Shown here piece after piece: positions 9,090 to 18,988 of a DNA stretch of 64,000 nucleotides (position 1 is its first letter; each line of letters opens with the position of its first letter). This DNA comes from Paracoccaceae bacterium (lineage in GTDB: Bacteria > Pseudomonadota > Alphaproteobacteria > Rhodobacterales > Rhodobacteraceae), in assembly GCA_019429405.1 (NCBI GenBank), contig JAHYIZ010000012.1, positions 1 through 64,000 on the forward strand. Direction: 5' to 3'. The notes below the pieces were generated by a model. The model saw only the letters and a program-made list of their open reading frames with translations. It was not told the DNA's origin and did not search any database. Position numbers and translations under genes: made by a program.

Positions 9090-9935
9090 TCATTCGCCCC
9101 GAAGGGCGGGGTCTTTCAAAATGGCTTTGTCGATGCCAACGATGCTTTCAGTCACTTGCGCGTCGGCCACGGCCTGGTCAAGCCGATCCTGCACGGCGGC
9201 ATTCTGCAACTCTGTCTCAAGCTGGCGGCGCACCGAATCGAGGGTTGGCACATCGGCCAGGCGGGTTTCGGAAAGCTTGATCACATGCCAGCCATATTCG
9301 GTCTCTACCGGCCCGGCGACCTGACCGGCCTGCATTTGCCCCACAGCGTTGGCGAACGGTTCCACCATCACGTCAAGCGTGAACCAGCCCAGCGCGCCGC
9401 CATCGGCGGCGGCGCCGTCGGTAGACTTCAGCTTGGCGATTTCGGCAAAATCGCCACCCGCGTCGATATCGGCCTTGATCGCCTTGGCCTCGTCTTCGGT
9501 TGCCACCAGAATGTGCGCGGCGTTGTATTCGGTGACCGGGCCGGTAGACACGAATTGCGCCGTATAGGCAGCATTCAGTTTTTCTTCGGTTATGGCGCTT
9601 GCGACGGCATCATCAAGCATGATCGAGGCGAGGTAATTGAGGCGTTGCACCTCAAGCATGTCGTGGTCGCGCTTGGCCAGCCGGGTTTCGGCAATCTGTG
9701 CCAGCGCAACCTGCTGGATCAGCTGTTTCAGGATGCCGTCGAACAAGATCTCGTCGGGCAGCGACAAATAGCCCTCAGGCAGGCCCGCCCGTAGCGCCGC
9801 CATGTGGCCGAGCGTAATGTCGGCGCCGTTGACCGTGGCTACCACCGTGTCCGAGGTCACATCAGCCGCCTGAAGCGGCGCTGCAAGCGCCAGCACGATC
9901 GCGCTTGCGGCAATTAGTTTCGTTCCGATCGACAT
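9090..9935 (-). CDS. Exported parvulin-type peptidyl-prolyl cis-trans isomerase
   Basis: Protein of 281 aa with an N-terminal signal peptide (hydrophobic core at about 7-20, cleavage after LQA at about 23), so it is periplasmic. A SurA/PpiD-like N-terminal helical region (about 30-130) precedes a parvulin domain at about 137-226, with AAHILVATEDEA, DGGALGWF and EYGWHVIKL. It likely assists folding of exported proteins and is divergent from secA, a fitting neighbour. The open frame extends upstream to 10448, but the signal peptide fixes the ATG at 9935. argJ and mutT follow closely on the same strand. Confidence 0.88.
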   Translation of the reverse strand: MSIGTKLIAASAIVLALAAPLQAADVTSDTVVATVNGADITLGHMAALRAGLPEGYLSLPDEILFDGILKQLIQQVALAQIAETRLAKRDHDMLEVQRLNYLASIMLDDAVASAITEEKLNAAYTAQFVSTGPVTEYNAAHILVATEDEAKAIKADIDAGGDFAEIAKLKSTDGAAADGGALGWFTLDVMVEPFANAVGQMQAGQVAGPVETEYGWHVIKLSETRLADVPTLDSVRRQLETELQNAAVQDRLDQAVADAQVTESIVGIDKAILKDPALRGE

Positions 9936-10056
9936 TCGGCCACTCCCGTTTGCGCCGCACCTTGCGGCGACGTTGACACTCTGGCGGCAGGCCCTTACAT
10001 CGCCAATGGTTCTTGTGTAGGCCGCGCGCCCATTTGTTCGCAGCAGTTCTAGGCAA

Positions 10057-10072
10057 GCCCGAAGGTTCGGGC
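10057..10072. other. Hairpin in the secA leader
   Basis: GCCCGA (10057-10062) and TCGGGC (10067-10072) form a six-base-pair stem with a four-base loop, 48 bases before the secA ATG in the divergent parvulin-secA gap (9936-10119). No T-run follows. It may lie in the secA 5' untranslated region; no secM-like leader ORF is visible. Confidence 0.3.
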
Positions 10073-10119
10073 AAGGCCGGACATCACAAGACACGGTCGT
10101 TTGAACCTGCGGAGAACAC

Positions 10120-12825
10120 ATGCTGGGCTTTGGGACAATCGCGAAAAAGGTTTTTGGCACGCCCAATGACCGCAAGGTGAAATCCGTCCGCCCGCTGGTG
10201 GCCAAGATCAACGCGCTGGAGCCCGAGTACACGGCACTGAGCGACGATGGCATCAAGGCCAAGACCGCCGAGTTGCAGGGCCGCGCGCAGGGCGGAGAAA
10301 GCCTAGATGCCCTGCTGCCCGAAGCATTTGCCAACTGCCGCGAGGCGGCGCGGCGCGCGCTGGGGCTGCGCGCTTTTGATGTGCAGCTTGCAGGCGGCAT
10401 ATTCCTGCACCAGGGCAACATCGCCGAGATGAAAACCGGCGAAGGCAAAACGCTGGTCGCAACCTTCCCCGCCTACCTCAATGCGCTGGCGGGAAAAGGC
10501 GTGCACATTGTCACGGTCAACGACTACCTTGCCAAGCGTGACAGCGACTGGATGGGCAAGGTTTATGCGCAGCTGGGCATGACCACCGGCGTCGTGGTGC
10601 CGTTTCAGGATGATGCCAGCAAACGCGCCGCCTACGCCGCCGACATCACCTATGCCACCAACAACGAGCTGGGTTTTGATTATCTGCGCGACAACATGCG
10701 CGCGAGCATTCCCGAAATGGCGCAGCGCGGCCATTTCTATGCCATCGTCGATGAGGTGGACAGCATCCTGATTGACGAGGCGCGCACGCCGCTGATCATT
10801 TCAGGGCCGAGCCAGGACCGCAGCGAGCTCTACAAGACGCTTGATGCCTTCATTCCGGAAATCCTGCCCGAGCATTTCAAGCTCGACGAAAAGGCGCGCA
10901 ACGCGACCTACACCGAAGAGGGCAACGAATTTCTGGAACAGCGGCTGCATCAGGCGGGTGTCTTGCCCGAAGGCCAAACACTCTATGACCCCGAAAGCAC
11001 CTCGATCGTTCACCACGTCACACAGGCGCTGCGCGCGCACAAGCTGTTCCACAAGGACCAGAACTATATCGTGCGTGACGACGAGATCATGCTGATCGAC
11101 GAATTCACCGGGCGGATGATGAAAGGACGGCGGCTGTCAGACGGTCTGCATCAGGCCATCGAAGCCAAGGAAGGCGTCACCGTTCAGCCCGAAAACGTGA
11201 CGCTGGCCAGCGTCACGTTCCAGAACTACTTCCGGCTTTACGAAAAGCTGGCGGGGATGACCGGCACCGCCGTGACCGAGGCGGAAGAATTTCAAGAGAT
11301 TTACAAGCTTGGCGTGGTGGAAGTGCCCACCAACCGCCCGGTAGTGCGCAAGGATGAACACGACCACGTCTACCGCACTGCGGCCGAGAAATACACCGCC
11401 GTGGTCGAGGCGATCACGCAATCGCATGCCAAGGGCCAGCCAATTCTGGTGGGCACGACCTCGATTGAAAAATCGGAAATGCTGTCGGACATGCTGAAGG
11501 CGGCGGGGCTGGTGCACAATGTGCTCAACGCCCGCCAGCACGAGCAGGAAGCCAAGATCGTGGCCGACGCTGGCAAGTTCGGCGCCATCACCATTGCCAC
11601 CAACATGGCCGGGCGCGGCACTGACATTCAGCTGGGCGGCAACGTCGAGATGCAGGTGATGGAAGCGCTGGCCGCCAACCCCGAGGCCGACCCGGCAAGC
11701 CTGCGCACCCGGATCGAGGCAGAGCACGCCGACGACAAGGCGCGGGTGATCGAAGCGGGCGGCCTGTTCGTTCTGGCCACCGAGCGCCACGAAAGCCGCC
11801 GTATTGATAACCAGTTGCGCGGCCGCTCAGGCCGTCAGGGCGACCCCGGCCGCACGCTGTTCTTTCTGTCGCTGGAAGATGACCTGATGCGCATTTTCGG
11901 TTCAGAGCGGCTCGACAAGGTGCTTTCGGGGCTGGGCATGAAGGACGGCGAGGCGATCATTCACCCGTGGGTGAACAAGTCTCTGGAGCGCGCGCAGGCC
12001 AAGGTCGAGGCGCGCAACTTCGACATCCGCAAGCATCTGCTCAAATTCGACGACGTGATGAACGACCAGCGCAAGGCGATTTTCGGCCAGCGCCGCGAGA
12101 TCATGGAGACCGAGGACATCGCCGAGATTGCCCGCGACATGCGGCTTCAGGTGATTGACGATCTGGTTGACGAATACCTGCCGCCAAAATCCTACGCGGA
12201 CCAGTGGAACACCGAAGGCCTGCACGCAGCGGTGATCAGCCAGCTGAACCTTGACGTGCCCGCCGCCGACTGGGCGCACGAAGAAGGCGTTGACCAGGAT
12301 GCCATGCGTGAACGGCTGGCAGAGGCAAGCGACAAGGCCGCCGCCGAAAAGACCGCGAACTTTGGTGAAGACACCATGCGCGCGATCGAAAAGCAGGTGC
12401 TGCTGCAAACCATTGATGCCAAGTGGCGCGAACATCTGGTGACGCTCGAACATCTGCGCTCGGTGGTGGGGTTCCGCGGCTACGCGCAGCGCGACCCGCT
12501 GAACGAATACAAGACCGAGGCGTTCCAGCTGTTCGAGTCGATGCTTGAAAGCCTGCGCAGCGACGTGACCGAGCGGCTGGCGCAGATCCGCCCGGTGGAC
12601 CCCGCCGAGCAACAGCGCCTGTTGCGCGAGGCGATCGAGGAGCATCAGCGCCAGCAGGCAGCGCTTGCGCCAGCCGCTGCAGCTGCCGCGCCCGCAGCAT
12701 TGGTGCCGCTGCTGGCAGGCTTCAGCGAAGCCGACCCCAGCACCTGGGGCAACCCGGCGCGCAACGACGCCTGCCCCTGCGGCTCGGGCGAGAAGTTCAA
12801 GCACTGCCACGGGCGCCTTGCCTGA
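10120..12825 (+). CDS. secA: Preprotein translocase ATPase SecA
   Basis: Motor of 901 aa that drives unfolded precursors through SecYEG. Walker A (TGEGKT) is at 106-111 and the DEAD-like Walker B (DEVD) at 211-214. The preprotein cross-linking, NBD2 (helicase-like [10 protein letters not shown]), helical wing and scaffold regions follow in order. The C-terminus ends in the zinc-binding/SecB-binding motif with Cys885, Cys887, Cys896 and His897, after an Ala/Pro linker. ATG at 10120 has a CGGAG site upstream. The gene is divergent from an exported parvulin and followed by a conserved envelope protein. Confidence 0.98.
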   Translation: MLGFGTIAKKVFGTPNDRKVKSVRPLVAKINALEPEYTALSDDGIKAKTAELQGRAQGGESLDALLPEAFANCREAARRALGLRAFDVQLAGGIFLHQGNIAEMKTGEGKTLVATFPAYLNALAGKGVHIVTVNDYLAKRDSDWMGKVYAQLGMTTGVVVPFQDDASKRAAYAADITYATNNELGFDYLRDNMRASIPEMAQRGHFYAIVDEVDSILIDEARTPLIISGPSQDRSELYKTLDAFIPEILPEHFKLDEKARNATYTEEGNEFLEQRLHQAGVLPEGQTLYDPESTSIVHHVTQALRAHKLFHKDQNYIVRDDEIMLIDEFTGRMMKGRRLSDGLHQAIEAKEGVTVQPENVTLASVTFQNYFRLYEKLAGMTGTAVTEAEEFQEIYKLGVVEVPTNRPVVRKDEHDHVYRTAAEKYTAVVEAITQSHAKGQPILVGTTSIEKSEMLSDMLKAAGLVHNVLNARQHEQEAKIVADAGKFGAITIATNMAGRGTDIQLGGNVEMQVMEALAANPEADPASLRTRIEAEHADDKARVIEAGGLFVLATERHESRRIDNQLRGRSGRQGDPGRTLFFLSLEDDLMRIFGSERLDKVLSGLGMKDGEAIIHPWVNKSLERAQAKVEARNFDIRKHLLKFDDVMNDQRKAIFGQRREIMETEDIAEIARDMRLQVIDDLVDEYLPPKSYADQWNTEGLHAAVISQLNLDVPAADWAHEEGVDQDAMRERLAEASDKAAAEKTANFGEDTMRAIEKQVLLQTIDAKWREHLVTLEHLRSVVGFRGYAQRDPLNEYKTEAFQLFESMLESLRSDVTERLAQIRPVDPAEQQRLLREAIEEHQRQQAALAPAAAAAAPAALVPLLAGFSEADPSTWGNPARNDACPCGSGEKFKHCHGRLA

Positions 12826-12840
12826 GCCACGCAGAAACAA

Positions 12841-12862
12841 AGGCGGGCCCTGAGGCCCGCCT
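12841..12862. terminator. Hairpin after secA
   Basis: AGGCGGGCC (12841-12849) pairs perfectly with GGCCCGCCT (12854-12862) around a CTGA loop, 16 bases after the secA stop. The plus-strand side lacks a T-run, while the minus strand would have TTTGTTT. It is probably a partial or Rho-assisted terminator. Confidence 0.55.
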
Positions 12863-12955
12863 GCCGCCGGGCGGTGCAACAATGCCGCGCGCGCGCCACG
12901 GTGGCGCCATCATCGCCTGCCAGTCTTGCCCGGTCACCCGACATGCGAGGCTAAC

Positions 12956-13840
12956 ATGCGCAATCCATACAAACTGGCCAGCGTCGCCGCCGCCCTTCTG
13001 GTCGTTGCGACCAGCGGCTATGTGATCTTGCGGCCGAAGCCGCCGGTTGCCGCCGTACCGGTCGCAGCGGCGCCGAATGCCAACGCAGCAATCGCCGCTG
13101 ACACCCATGCCGCAGCCCCCGCGCTGCCTGCGCCGCCGCGCCACGCCCAGCCGCCCGAGGTGTTTGCCACTGCCCCGGCCTGTGCTGCGGCGGTGCTGAC
13201 AGTTTCGCCCGCGCCGCAGGCGATGCTGGCGGTGCAGCTGCAAGCGCCCTGCCAGCCGGGCGCACGGGTCGAGCTGCGCCACGGGGGCCTTGCCGTTGCC
13301 GTGCAGACCGATGTGACCGGCAGCTACACCGGCCTGCTGCCCGCGCTGGCGCGCGAGGCGCGGCTGGAAGTGACTCTGCCCGATGGCGCCCGCCTGGCCG
13401 CGCGGGTGCGCATCGGCGACATCGCCAGCGTCGAACGGGTTGCGCTGCTTTCGGGGGCGACCGGGGCGCTGCACCTGCACGCCTTCGAGAACGGCGCCGG
13501 GTTCGGCGATGCAGGGCATCGAAGCGCCGCAGCGCCCGGCGCGCCGGGGCAAGGCACCGGCGGCTATTTGACCCTGTTGGGTGACGCTGGCGCCACGCCG
13601 CCGCTGCTGGCCGAGGTCTACACCGCCCCGGCGGGGCTGCCGCCCGCGCAACTGGCGGTGCAGGCCGATGTCAGCGCCGCCACCTGCGGCACCGACCTTG
13701 GCGGCATCGTGCTGCGAATGGGGGGCGCTGCACAACTGGCGCTGACGCTGGCAATGCCCGCCTGCGACGGCATCGACGGCGCCGTGCTGCTGCCGCTGCC
13801 CGACGTGCCGCTGGCACTTGCGCTGGCCGATCAGATATAG
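12956..13840 (+). CDS. SecA-linked membrane-anchored protein of unknown function
   Basis: Protein of 294 aa with a short N-terminal cytoplasmic stretch, one hydrophobic helix (about 7-25) and an Ala/Pro-rich linker, then a periplasmic region of short beta-rich segments with paired cysteines (about 80 and 100). Relatives next to secA in Rhodobacterales are often labelled 'translocase', which I believe reflects position rather than evidence. The open frame extends to 12926, but the ATG at 12956, after GAGGCTAAC, gives the typical anchor. It could be a Sec accessory or simply an envelope protein. The stop overlaps the convergent radC by ten bases. Confidence 0.7.
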   Translation: MRNPYKLASVAAALLVVATSGYVILRPKPPVAAVPVAAAPNANAAIAADTHAAAPALPAPPRHAQPPEVFATAPACAAAVLTVSPAPQAMLAVQLQAPCQPGARVELRHGGLAVAVQTDVTGSYTGLLPALAREARLEVTLPDGARLAARVRIGDIASVERVALLSGATGALHLHAFENGAGFGDAGHRSAAAPGAPGQGTGGYLTLLGDAGATPPLLAEVYTAPAGLPPAQLAVQADVSAATCGTDLGGIVLRMGGAAQLALTLAMPACDGIDGAVLLPLPDVPLALALADQI

Positions 13841-14622
13841 CCCTGCGCCCGAAAGCTGAGCTCGCGGCTTTTGCCGATGATCAGGTGGTCGTGCAGCACG
13901 ATGCCCAGCGCCTGCGCGGCCTCGTGCACCTTGGCGGTCATGCTGATGTCTGATTCCGAAGGCGTCGGGTCGCCCGAAGGGTGGTTGTGCACCAGGATCA
14001 GCGCCGAGGCGTTCACTTCAAGCGCGCGTTTGACCACCTCGCGCGGGTAGACCGGCACATGGTCCACGGTGCCGCGGGCCTGTTCCTCATCAGCGATCAG
14101 CACGTTCTTGCGGTCGAGGTAGAGCACGCGAAACTGCTCGGTCTCACGGTGGGCCATCGCGGTGTGGCAATAATCCAGCAACGCATCCCAGCTGGAAAGT
14201 ACCGCGCGGTTCATCACCCGCGCCCGCGCCATGCGGTGCGCCACCGCCTCGATGATTTTGAATTCCTGCACCACCGCCTCGCCCACACCCCCGACCTCGG
14301 CCAGCCGCGCGGGCGGTGCGGAAAGCACCCGGTTGAGATCACCAAAGGTATCGAGCAGGCGGCGCGCCAGCGGTTTTACATCCTGCCGCGGAATGGCGCG
14401 AAACAGCAGCAGCTCCAGCAATTCATAGTCGGGCATCGCCGCAGCGCCGCCCGCCATGAACCGTTCGCGCAGGCGCTTGCGATGATCGCGGATGTACGAG
14501 GGCAACCGCGCGCCGGGCACAAAGCCCACCTCCACCGCCTCATCGCCATCAGGCGTGAAAAGCGGCAGCGGGCGTTCGGCAAAGGCGCGGGCGCGGGACA
14601 TGGCGCGATGGTGCCGCGCCAT
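13831..14622 (-). CDS. radC: RadC family protein (JAMM-type)
   Basis: Protein of 263 aa with a helix-hairpin-helix region (about 85-125, LAEVGGVGEAVVQEFKI) and a C-terminal MPN/JAMM metalloprotease-like domain. The metal site is complete: His212 and His214 in HNHPSGDP, Ser222 and Asp225. Despite the name, a direct DNA repair role for RadC is doubtful, and the domain is shared with anti-restriction proteins. The start is uncertain: ATG at 14622 or, 21 bases in, ATG at 14601 (MSRARAF), with no strong ribosome binding site for either. It is a stand-alone gene ending against the secA-linked gene. Confidence 0.88.
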   Translation of the reverse strand: MARHHRAMSRARAFAERPLPLFTPDGDEAVEVGFVPGARLPSYIRDHRKRLRERFMAGGAAAMPDYELLELLLFRAIPRQDVKPLARRLLDTFGDLNRVLSAPPARLAEVGGVGEAVVQEFKIIEAVAHRMARARVMNRAVLSSWDALLDYCHTAMAHRETEQFRVLYLDRKNVLIADEEQARGTVDHVPVYPREVVKRALEVNASALILVHNHPSGDPTPSESDISMTAKVHEAAQALGIVLHDHLIIGKSRELSFRAQGYI

Positions 14623-14641
14623 GGTTTAAGAATGGTTAATT

Positions 14642-14677
14642 CCGCCTGCTTCAGGCCAAATATCCCCGCCGGAGGCG
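14642..14677 (-). repeat. Dispersed intergenic repeat, copy C (after dnaJ)
   Basis: Read on the minus strand this holds CCTCCGGCGGGGATATTTGG, then three bases later TGAAGCAGG. It matches copies at 44964-45025 and 52481-52535 in the GGGTATTTG...TGAAGA..CAGGGCG core, with a shorter spacer. It lies between dnaJ and radC, just past the dnaJ stop. Confidence 0.5.
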
Positions 14678-14688
14678 CCGCTTGCGGC

Positions 14689-15834
14689 TCAGCTCTTCAT
14701 CGCCGCCCAGAAGGTCTTGACCTTCTTGAAAAACGACGCGGTTTCGGGGTTGTTCTCGGCCTCGATCTTGTCGAATTCACGCAAGATCTCGCGCTGCCGG
14801 GTGGTCAGGTTGACCGGGGTTTCCACCGCCAGCTCAATCACCATGTCGCCCGCCTGCCCGCCGCCACGCAGCACCGGCATGCCCTTGCCGCGCAGGCGCA
14901 TTTGGCGGCCCGACTGGCTGCCCGCAGGGATTTTCACAAGGCTGCGCCCTCCCTCGATGGTAGGCACCTCAACCTCGCCGCCAAGCGCGGCGCTGGCCAT
15001 GCTGACCGGCACCCGGCAAAAGAGCGTGGTCCCGTCGCGCTGAAAGATCGTGTGCTCGCGCACCTCGATGAAAATATAAAGATCGCCTGCGGGGCCACCG
15101 CGCGCGCCTGCCTCGCCCTCACCGGCCAGCCGAATGCGGGTGCCGGTTTCAACCCCGGCAGGAATGTTGACCTGCAAGGTGCGGTCTTTTTCCAGCCGGC
15201 CCGCGCCGTGGCAGGTGCGGCAGGGGTTCTTGATCACATGCCCGGCGCCGTTGCAGGTGGGGCAGGTCCGCTCGACCGTGAAAAAGCCGTTCTGCGCGCG
15301 CACCTTGCCCATGCCGGAGCAGGTCGGGCAGGTGGTCGGTTCGGCGCCGCCCTCGGCACCGGTGCCGTTGCACGCGGTGCAGGCGTGAGAGCCGGGCACG
15401 GTAATCGACTTTGGCACCCCGGCATAAGCCTCTTCCAGCGTCACCCGCAGGTTGTAGCGCAGGTCTGACCCTCGGGAAGCGCGCGACCGCCCGCCCGCGC
15501 CGCCGCGCCCGCCCATGAAATCGCCGAACAGGTCTTCGAACACGTCCGAAAAGGCCGAGGAGAAATCGCCTTGGCCGCCGGGATAGCGGCCACCGCCGCC
15601 CATGCCGCCCTCGAAGGCCGCATGGCCGAAACGGTCATAGGCGGCCTTGCGCTGGTCGTCTTTCAACACGTCGTAGGCCTCGTTCACTTCCTTGAACTTG
15701 GCTTCTGCATCCGGGTTGGTCTGGTTGCGGTCGGGGTGAAGCTCTTTCGCCTTGCCGCGATAGGCCTTTTTGATCTCTTCGGCAGTAGCGCCGCGCGAGA
15801 GGCCAAGAACTTCGTAGAAATCTCGTTTTGCCAT
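14689..15834 (-). CDS. dnaJ: Chaperone protein DnaJ (Hsp40)
   Basis: Co-chaperone of 381 aa that delivers clients to DnaK and stimulates its ATPase. J domain at about 1-70 with the HPD motif at 33-35; Gly/Phe-rich region at about 75-125 (GGMGGGGRYPGG); four zinc-binding CxxCxGxG repeats at about 150-215 (CTACNGTG, CPTCSGMG, CPTCNGAG, CRTCHGAG); then the two beta-rich client-binding domains. Type I architecture and length are complete. It lies 68 bases downstream of dnaK with a strong intergenic hairpin, so it is probably cotranscribed at a reduced level. Confidence 0.97.
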   Translation of the reverse strand: MAKRDFYEVLGLSRGATAEEIKKAYRGKAKELHPDRNQTNPDAEAKFKEVNEAYDVLKDDQRKAAYDRFGHAAFEGGMGGGGRYPGGQGDFSSAFSDVFEDLFGDFMGGRGGAGGRSRASRGSDLRYNLRVTLEEAYAGVPKSITVPGSHACTACNGTGAEGGAEPTTCPTCSGMGKVRAQNGFFTVERTCPTCNGAGHVIKNPCRTCHGAGRLEKDRTLQVNIPAGVETGTRIRLAGEGEAGARGGPAGDLYIFIEVREHTIFQRDGTTLFCRVPVSMASAALGGEVEVPTIEGGRSLVKIPAGSQSGRQMRLRGKGMPVLRGGGQAGDMVIELAVETPVNLTTRQREILREFDKIEAENNPETASFFKKVKTFWAAMKS

Positions 15835-15858
15835 CAGCCGCCCCTATCGGGAGCCCTG

Positions 15859-15886
15859 CCCGGCCCCTGCATGCACAGGGGCCGGG
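15859..15886 (-). promoter_or_regulatory. Hairpin between dnaK and dnaJ
   Basis: An 11-base-pair perfect stem (15859-15869 with 15876-15886) with a six-base loop sits in the 68-base dnaK-dnaJ gap. There is no T-run, so it is more likely an RNA processing/stability element or partial terminator that sets the DnaK:DnaJ ratio than a full terminator. Confidence 0.5.
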
Positions 15887-15902
15887 GCGCGGGTTCCGGC
15901 GC

Positions 15903-17813
15903 TTATTTGCGCTTTTTGTCGCCCAGATCCTCAAAGTCGGCATCGACGATGTCATCGTCAACACTGCGCGGCGCATCCTCATCGGCGGCACCTTCGGATT
16001 CGGCGGCGGAGGCCTTGTAGATCGCCTCACCCAGCTTCATCGCGGCGTCGGTAAGGTTCTGCACCCCGCCCTTGATCTTGCCGACATCATCGGACTTGAG
16101 CGTTTCTTCCAGCGCCTTCATCGCCAGCTCGATCACCTCGACGGTCGAGCCATCAACCTTGTCGCCATGCTCGTCGAGCGACTTCTTGGTCGAATGCAGC
16201 AGGCCCTCGGCTTGGTTGCGGGTTTCGACCAGCTCCTTGCGGGCGCGGTCGGCATCGGCGTTGGCTTCGGCATCCTTTACCATCTTCTCGATTTCAGCGT
16301 CGGTCAGACCGCCCGAAGCCTGAATGGTGATCTGCTGCGCCTTGCCAGTGCCCTTGTCCTTGGCGTTGACCGACACGATGCCGTTAGCGTCAATGTCGAA
16401 CGTCACCTCGATCTGCGGCATACCGCGCGGCGCGGGCGGGATCTCTTCGAGGTTGAACTGGCCGAGCATCTTGTTGTCGGCGGCCATTTCGCGCTCACCC
16501 TGGAACACCCGGATCGTGACCGCGTTCTGGTTGTCTTCGGCGGTCGAGAACACCTGGCTTTTCTTGGTGGGGATCGTGGTGTTGCGGTCGATCAGGCGGG
16601 TGAACACGCCGCCCAGCGTTTCAATGCCCAGCGACAGCGGGGTAACGTCAAGCAGCACCACATCTTTCACGTCGCCTTGCAGCACACCGGCCTGAATCGC
16701 GGCACCCAGCGCCACCACCTCATCGGGGTTGACGCCCTTGTGCGGCTCTTTGCCGAAGAAGGCCGTCACCTCTTCCACCACTTTGGGCATCCGGGTCATG
16801 CCGCCGACCAGCACCACCTCGTCAATGTCGGCTTTGCTGAGGCCGGCGTCTTTCAACGCGGCGGCGCAGGGCTTGAGCGAGGCCTTGATCAGATCGCCCA
16901 CAAGGCTTTCCAGCTTGGCGCGGGTCAGCTTCATCACGAGGTGCAGGGGGGTGCCGGATTTGGCGTCCATGCTGATGAAGGGCTGGTTGATTTCGGTCTG
17001 CTGGCTCGATGAAAGCTCGATCTTGGCCTTTTCTGCCGCCTCTTTCAGGCGTTGCAGCGCCATCTTGTCTTTGGTCAGGTCGGCGCCGTGTTCCTTGCGG
17101 AACTCATCGGCCAGATAGTTGACAATGCGCATGTCAAAGTCTTCGCCGCCAAGGAAGGTGTCACCATTGGTGGATTTGACCTCAAAGAGACCATCGTCAA
17201 TTTCCAGAATCGTGATGTCAAAGGTGCCGCCGCCGAGGTCATAAACCGCGATAGTCTTGCTCTCCTTGCGGTCGAGACCATAGGCGAGCGCGGCCGCGGT
17301 GGGTTCGTTGATGATGCGCAGAACCTCAAGCCCTGCAATCTTGCCCGCGTCCTTGGTGGCCTGACGCTGCGCGTCGTTGAAATAGGCCGGCACGGTAATG
17401 ACCGCCTGCGTGACCTCTTCGCCAAGATAGCTTTCGGCGGTTTCCTTCATCTTCTGCAAGATCACGGCAGAAACCTGCGCGGGCGAATATTTCTCGCCGC
17501 GGACTTCCACCCAAGCGTCGCCATTGCCGCCATCGACAATGTTGAAGGGCACCAGCTTGCGGTCTTTTTCAACTTCGGCGTCGGTGACGCGGCGACCGAT
17601 CAGGCGCTTTACGGCGTAGACGGTATTGGTGGCGTTGGTCACTGCCTGACGCTTGGCTGACTGGCCCACCAGACGTTCGGTTTCAGTGAAAGCGACGATC
17701 GAAGGCGTGGTGCGCGCGCCTTCGGCGTTTTCGATCACGCGGGGCTGGGCGCCGTCCATGATGGCGACGCAGCTGTTGGTGGTTCCGAGGTCGATGCCGA
17801 TGACTTTGGCCAT
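15903..17813 (-). CDS. dnaK: Molecular chaperone DnaK (Hsp70)
   Basis: ATP-driven chaperone of 636 aa. N-terminal nucleotide-binding domain starts [13 protein letters not shown] (residues 5-17), with the phosphate-2 loop [13 protein letters not shown] near 190-205; the substrate-binding domain (about 390-505) and a helical lid follow. The C-terminus is acidic, ending in KKRK rather than the enteric EEVKD tail, as is usual in this order. Cotranscription with dnaJ is likely. A candidate promoter lies at 17935-17964, upstream of the ATG. Confidence 0.98.
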   Translation of the reverse strand: MAKVIGIDLGTTNSCVAIMDGAQPRVIENAEGARTTPSIVAFTETERLVGQSAKRQAVTNATNTVYAVKRLIGRRVTDAEVEKDRKLVPFNIVDGGNGDAWVEVRGEKYSPAQVSAVILQKMKETAESYLGEEVTQAVITVPAYFNDAQRQATKDAGKIAGLEVLRIINEPTAAALAYGLDRKESKTIAVYDLGGGTFDITILEIDDGLFEVKSTNGDTFLGGEDFDMRIVNYLADEFRKEHGADLTKDKMALQRLKEAAEKAKIELSSSQQTEINQPFISMDAKSGTPLHLVMKLTRAKLESLVGDLIKASLKPCAAALKDAGLSKADIDEVVLVGGMTRMPKVVEEVTAFFGKEPHKGVNPDEVVALGAAIQAGVLQGDVKDVVLLDVTPLSLGIETLGGVFTRLIDRNTTIPTKKSQVFSTAEDNQNAVTIRVFQGEREMAADNKMLGQFNLEEIPPAPRGMPQIEVTFDIDANGIVSVNAKDKGTGKAQQITIQASGGLTDAEIEKMVKDAEANADADRARKELVETRNQAEGLLHSTKKSLDEHGDKVDGSTVEVIELAMKALEETLKSDDVGKIKGGVQNLTDAAMKLGEAIYKASAAESEGAADEDAPRSVDDDIVDADFEDLGDKKRK

Positions 17814-17934
17814 GATGTAACCCTTTTCTTGCGGCGATGTTTATGGATGACAGGCCCGAGCACGGCCCCTGCCCTCCGATCCCAGGTTTTGAATGCTACC
17901 CGGCGCAGGCAGGGCCCGCTCCGGCTTCTGGGCG

Positions 17935-17964
17935 TATATAAGGAGGGGTCTGGCGCCCTGCAAG
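17935..17964 (-). promoter_or_regulatory. Candidate dnaK promoter
   Basis: On the minus strand CTTGCA (17964-17959) is followed after 17 bases by TTATAT (17941-17936). Equivalently TTGCAG and TATATA are spaced by 17. It can be read as a sigma70 promoter or as the CTTG-type sigma32 heat-shock promoter of alphaproteobacteria. It lies about 120-150 bases upstream of the dnaK ATG; no CIRCE element is seen. Confidence 0.5.
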
Positions 17965-17992
17965 CGCCCTGCAACACCGAAAAACTGCTGCG

Positions 17993-18032
17993 GGTTGCAG
18001 GAAATGCGGCGATTTTGCCAAGAACTGCAACC
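17993..18032 (-). terminator. Long-loop inverted repeat directly after the ABC permease stop
   Basis: GGTTGCAG and CTGCAACC (18025-18032 and 17993-18000) are perfect inverted copies separated by 24 bases, starting at the base next to the permease stop codon. On the minus strand a TTTTT run follows eight bases after the second arm. It may terminate the permease transcript ahead of the dnaK promoter, though the long loop is atypical. Confidence 0.4.
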
Positions 18033-18854
18033 TCAGCGGCGCGCGCCCCAGCTGACCGAGGCATACTGGCGGGTATAGAACTCGCCCATCAGGCCGATCA
18101 TCAGCGCAATCAGACCGACAAGGAGCGGATAGGTCCAGTTCGAGTAGTGCGGATTGTAGTTGAGAAAGGTGAACCCGCGCGCCTGGTCGATGGTGTGAAA
18201 AAGCGGGTTCCAGTCGAACAGTTTGATCATCTTGAAGCTGAGCGTATTGGCCAGAAACATCTTGCCTGAAGCGATCATGTTGGCGCGACTGTAAAGCTGC
18301 TGAATCACGCCCACGGCGTTTGGCGCCCAGGGTTTGGCGGCAAGCAGCACGGTGCCGAAGGCAGCACCCGTGAACCATGACAAGACCAGCATCGCATAGG
18401 CCGCCAGCGGCTGGTCGATGGTAACGGGGGTAAAGGCAACGTGGTAGATGAACAGCACCATAAGCAACGACAGTGTCTGAATATAAAGCACGCCCAGCGC
18501 CGCCGAGCCGATTGTGACCGCAGTGGTCATCGGCGCGTGTTTCATCATCGCCGAAGTCGGGTCCTCAGCCCCTGCCACCGCAGCAATCGCCTTGGTGTGG
18601 GTCAGGAACATGAAGATGCCTGACATGATGTAGAGCAGAAAGTCACCGCGCACCGCATTGCCGCGCATGCCCAGAATATCGAACATCAGGTAGAACGCAC
18701 CGACCAGAACAACGGTCTGCATCATGTTCATAAGCAGACCGAAGATGGCGTTGCCGTGCGACTTTCGGACCGAGCGGACCGTGGCGTGATAAATCAGCGC
18801 CAGAATGCCGAAGCCGGTGCTGATCTTGCCCTTGCGGCGCTGTGGCGTAAACAT
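18033..18854 (-). CDS. ABC-2 type polysaccharide export permease
   Basis: Integral membrane protein of 273 aa with about six hydrophobic helices and the layout of the KpsM/Wzm permeases that export capsule or O-antigen with a KpsT/Wzt ATPase. A basic cytoplasmic N-terminus (RRKGK, then ATVRSVRKSHGNA) precedes the first helix, and the C-terminal helix is followed by RQYASVSWG. The open frame continues to 18974, but the ATG at 18854 matches the normal N-terminus. No ATPase gene is adjacent, so the partner must be elsewhere. It is divergent from cysQ and lies at the edge of the sugar-metabolism and glycosyltransferase genes. Confidence 0.78.
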   Translation of the reverse strand: MFTPQRRKGKISTGFGILALIYHATVRSVRKSHGNAIFGLLMNMMQTVVLVGAFYLMFDILGMRGNAVRGDFLLYIMSGIFMFLTHTKAIAAVAGAEDPTSAMMKHAPMTTAVTIGSAALGVLYIQTLSLLMVLFIYHVAFTPVTIDQPLAAYAMLVLSWFTGAAFGTVLLAAKPWAPNAVGVIQQLYSRANMIASGKMFLANTLSFKMIKLFDWNPLFHTIDQARGFTFLNYNPHYSNWTYPLLVGLIALMIGLMGEFYTRQYASVSWGARR

Positions 18855-18988
18855 GCTGCCCCGTTCCTGCCGCCGGTGCGGCCCTGCCCGCAGTGTTGTC
18901 GGGAAACCTTGCCGATCCCTTGAGGGCGCATCATAAGGGGAATGCTTCGTTTGATCAACGCCAGCCGCCGACACCGGAGATTGCCGCG

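Noticed and set aside
13981-15468. Plus-strand open frame of 495 codons over radC and dnaJ
   Set aside because: Spans two convincing minus-strand genes and the gap between them; composition is that of a mirror frame.
15828-17012. Plus-strand open frame of 394 codons over dnaK
   Set aside because: Antisense to the conserved dnaK gene and without any motif.
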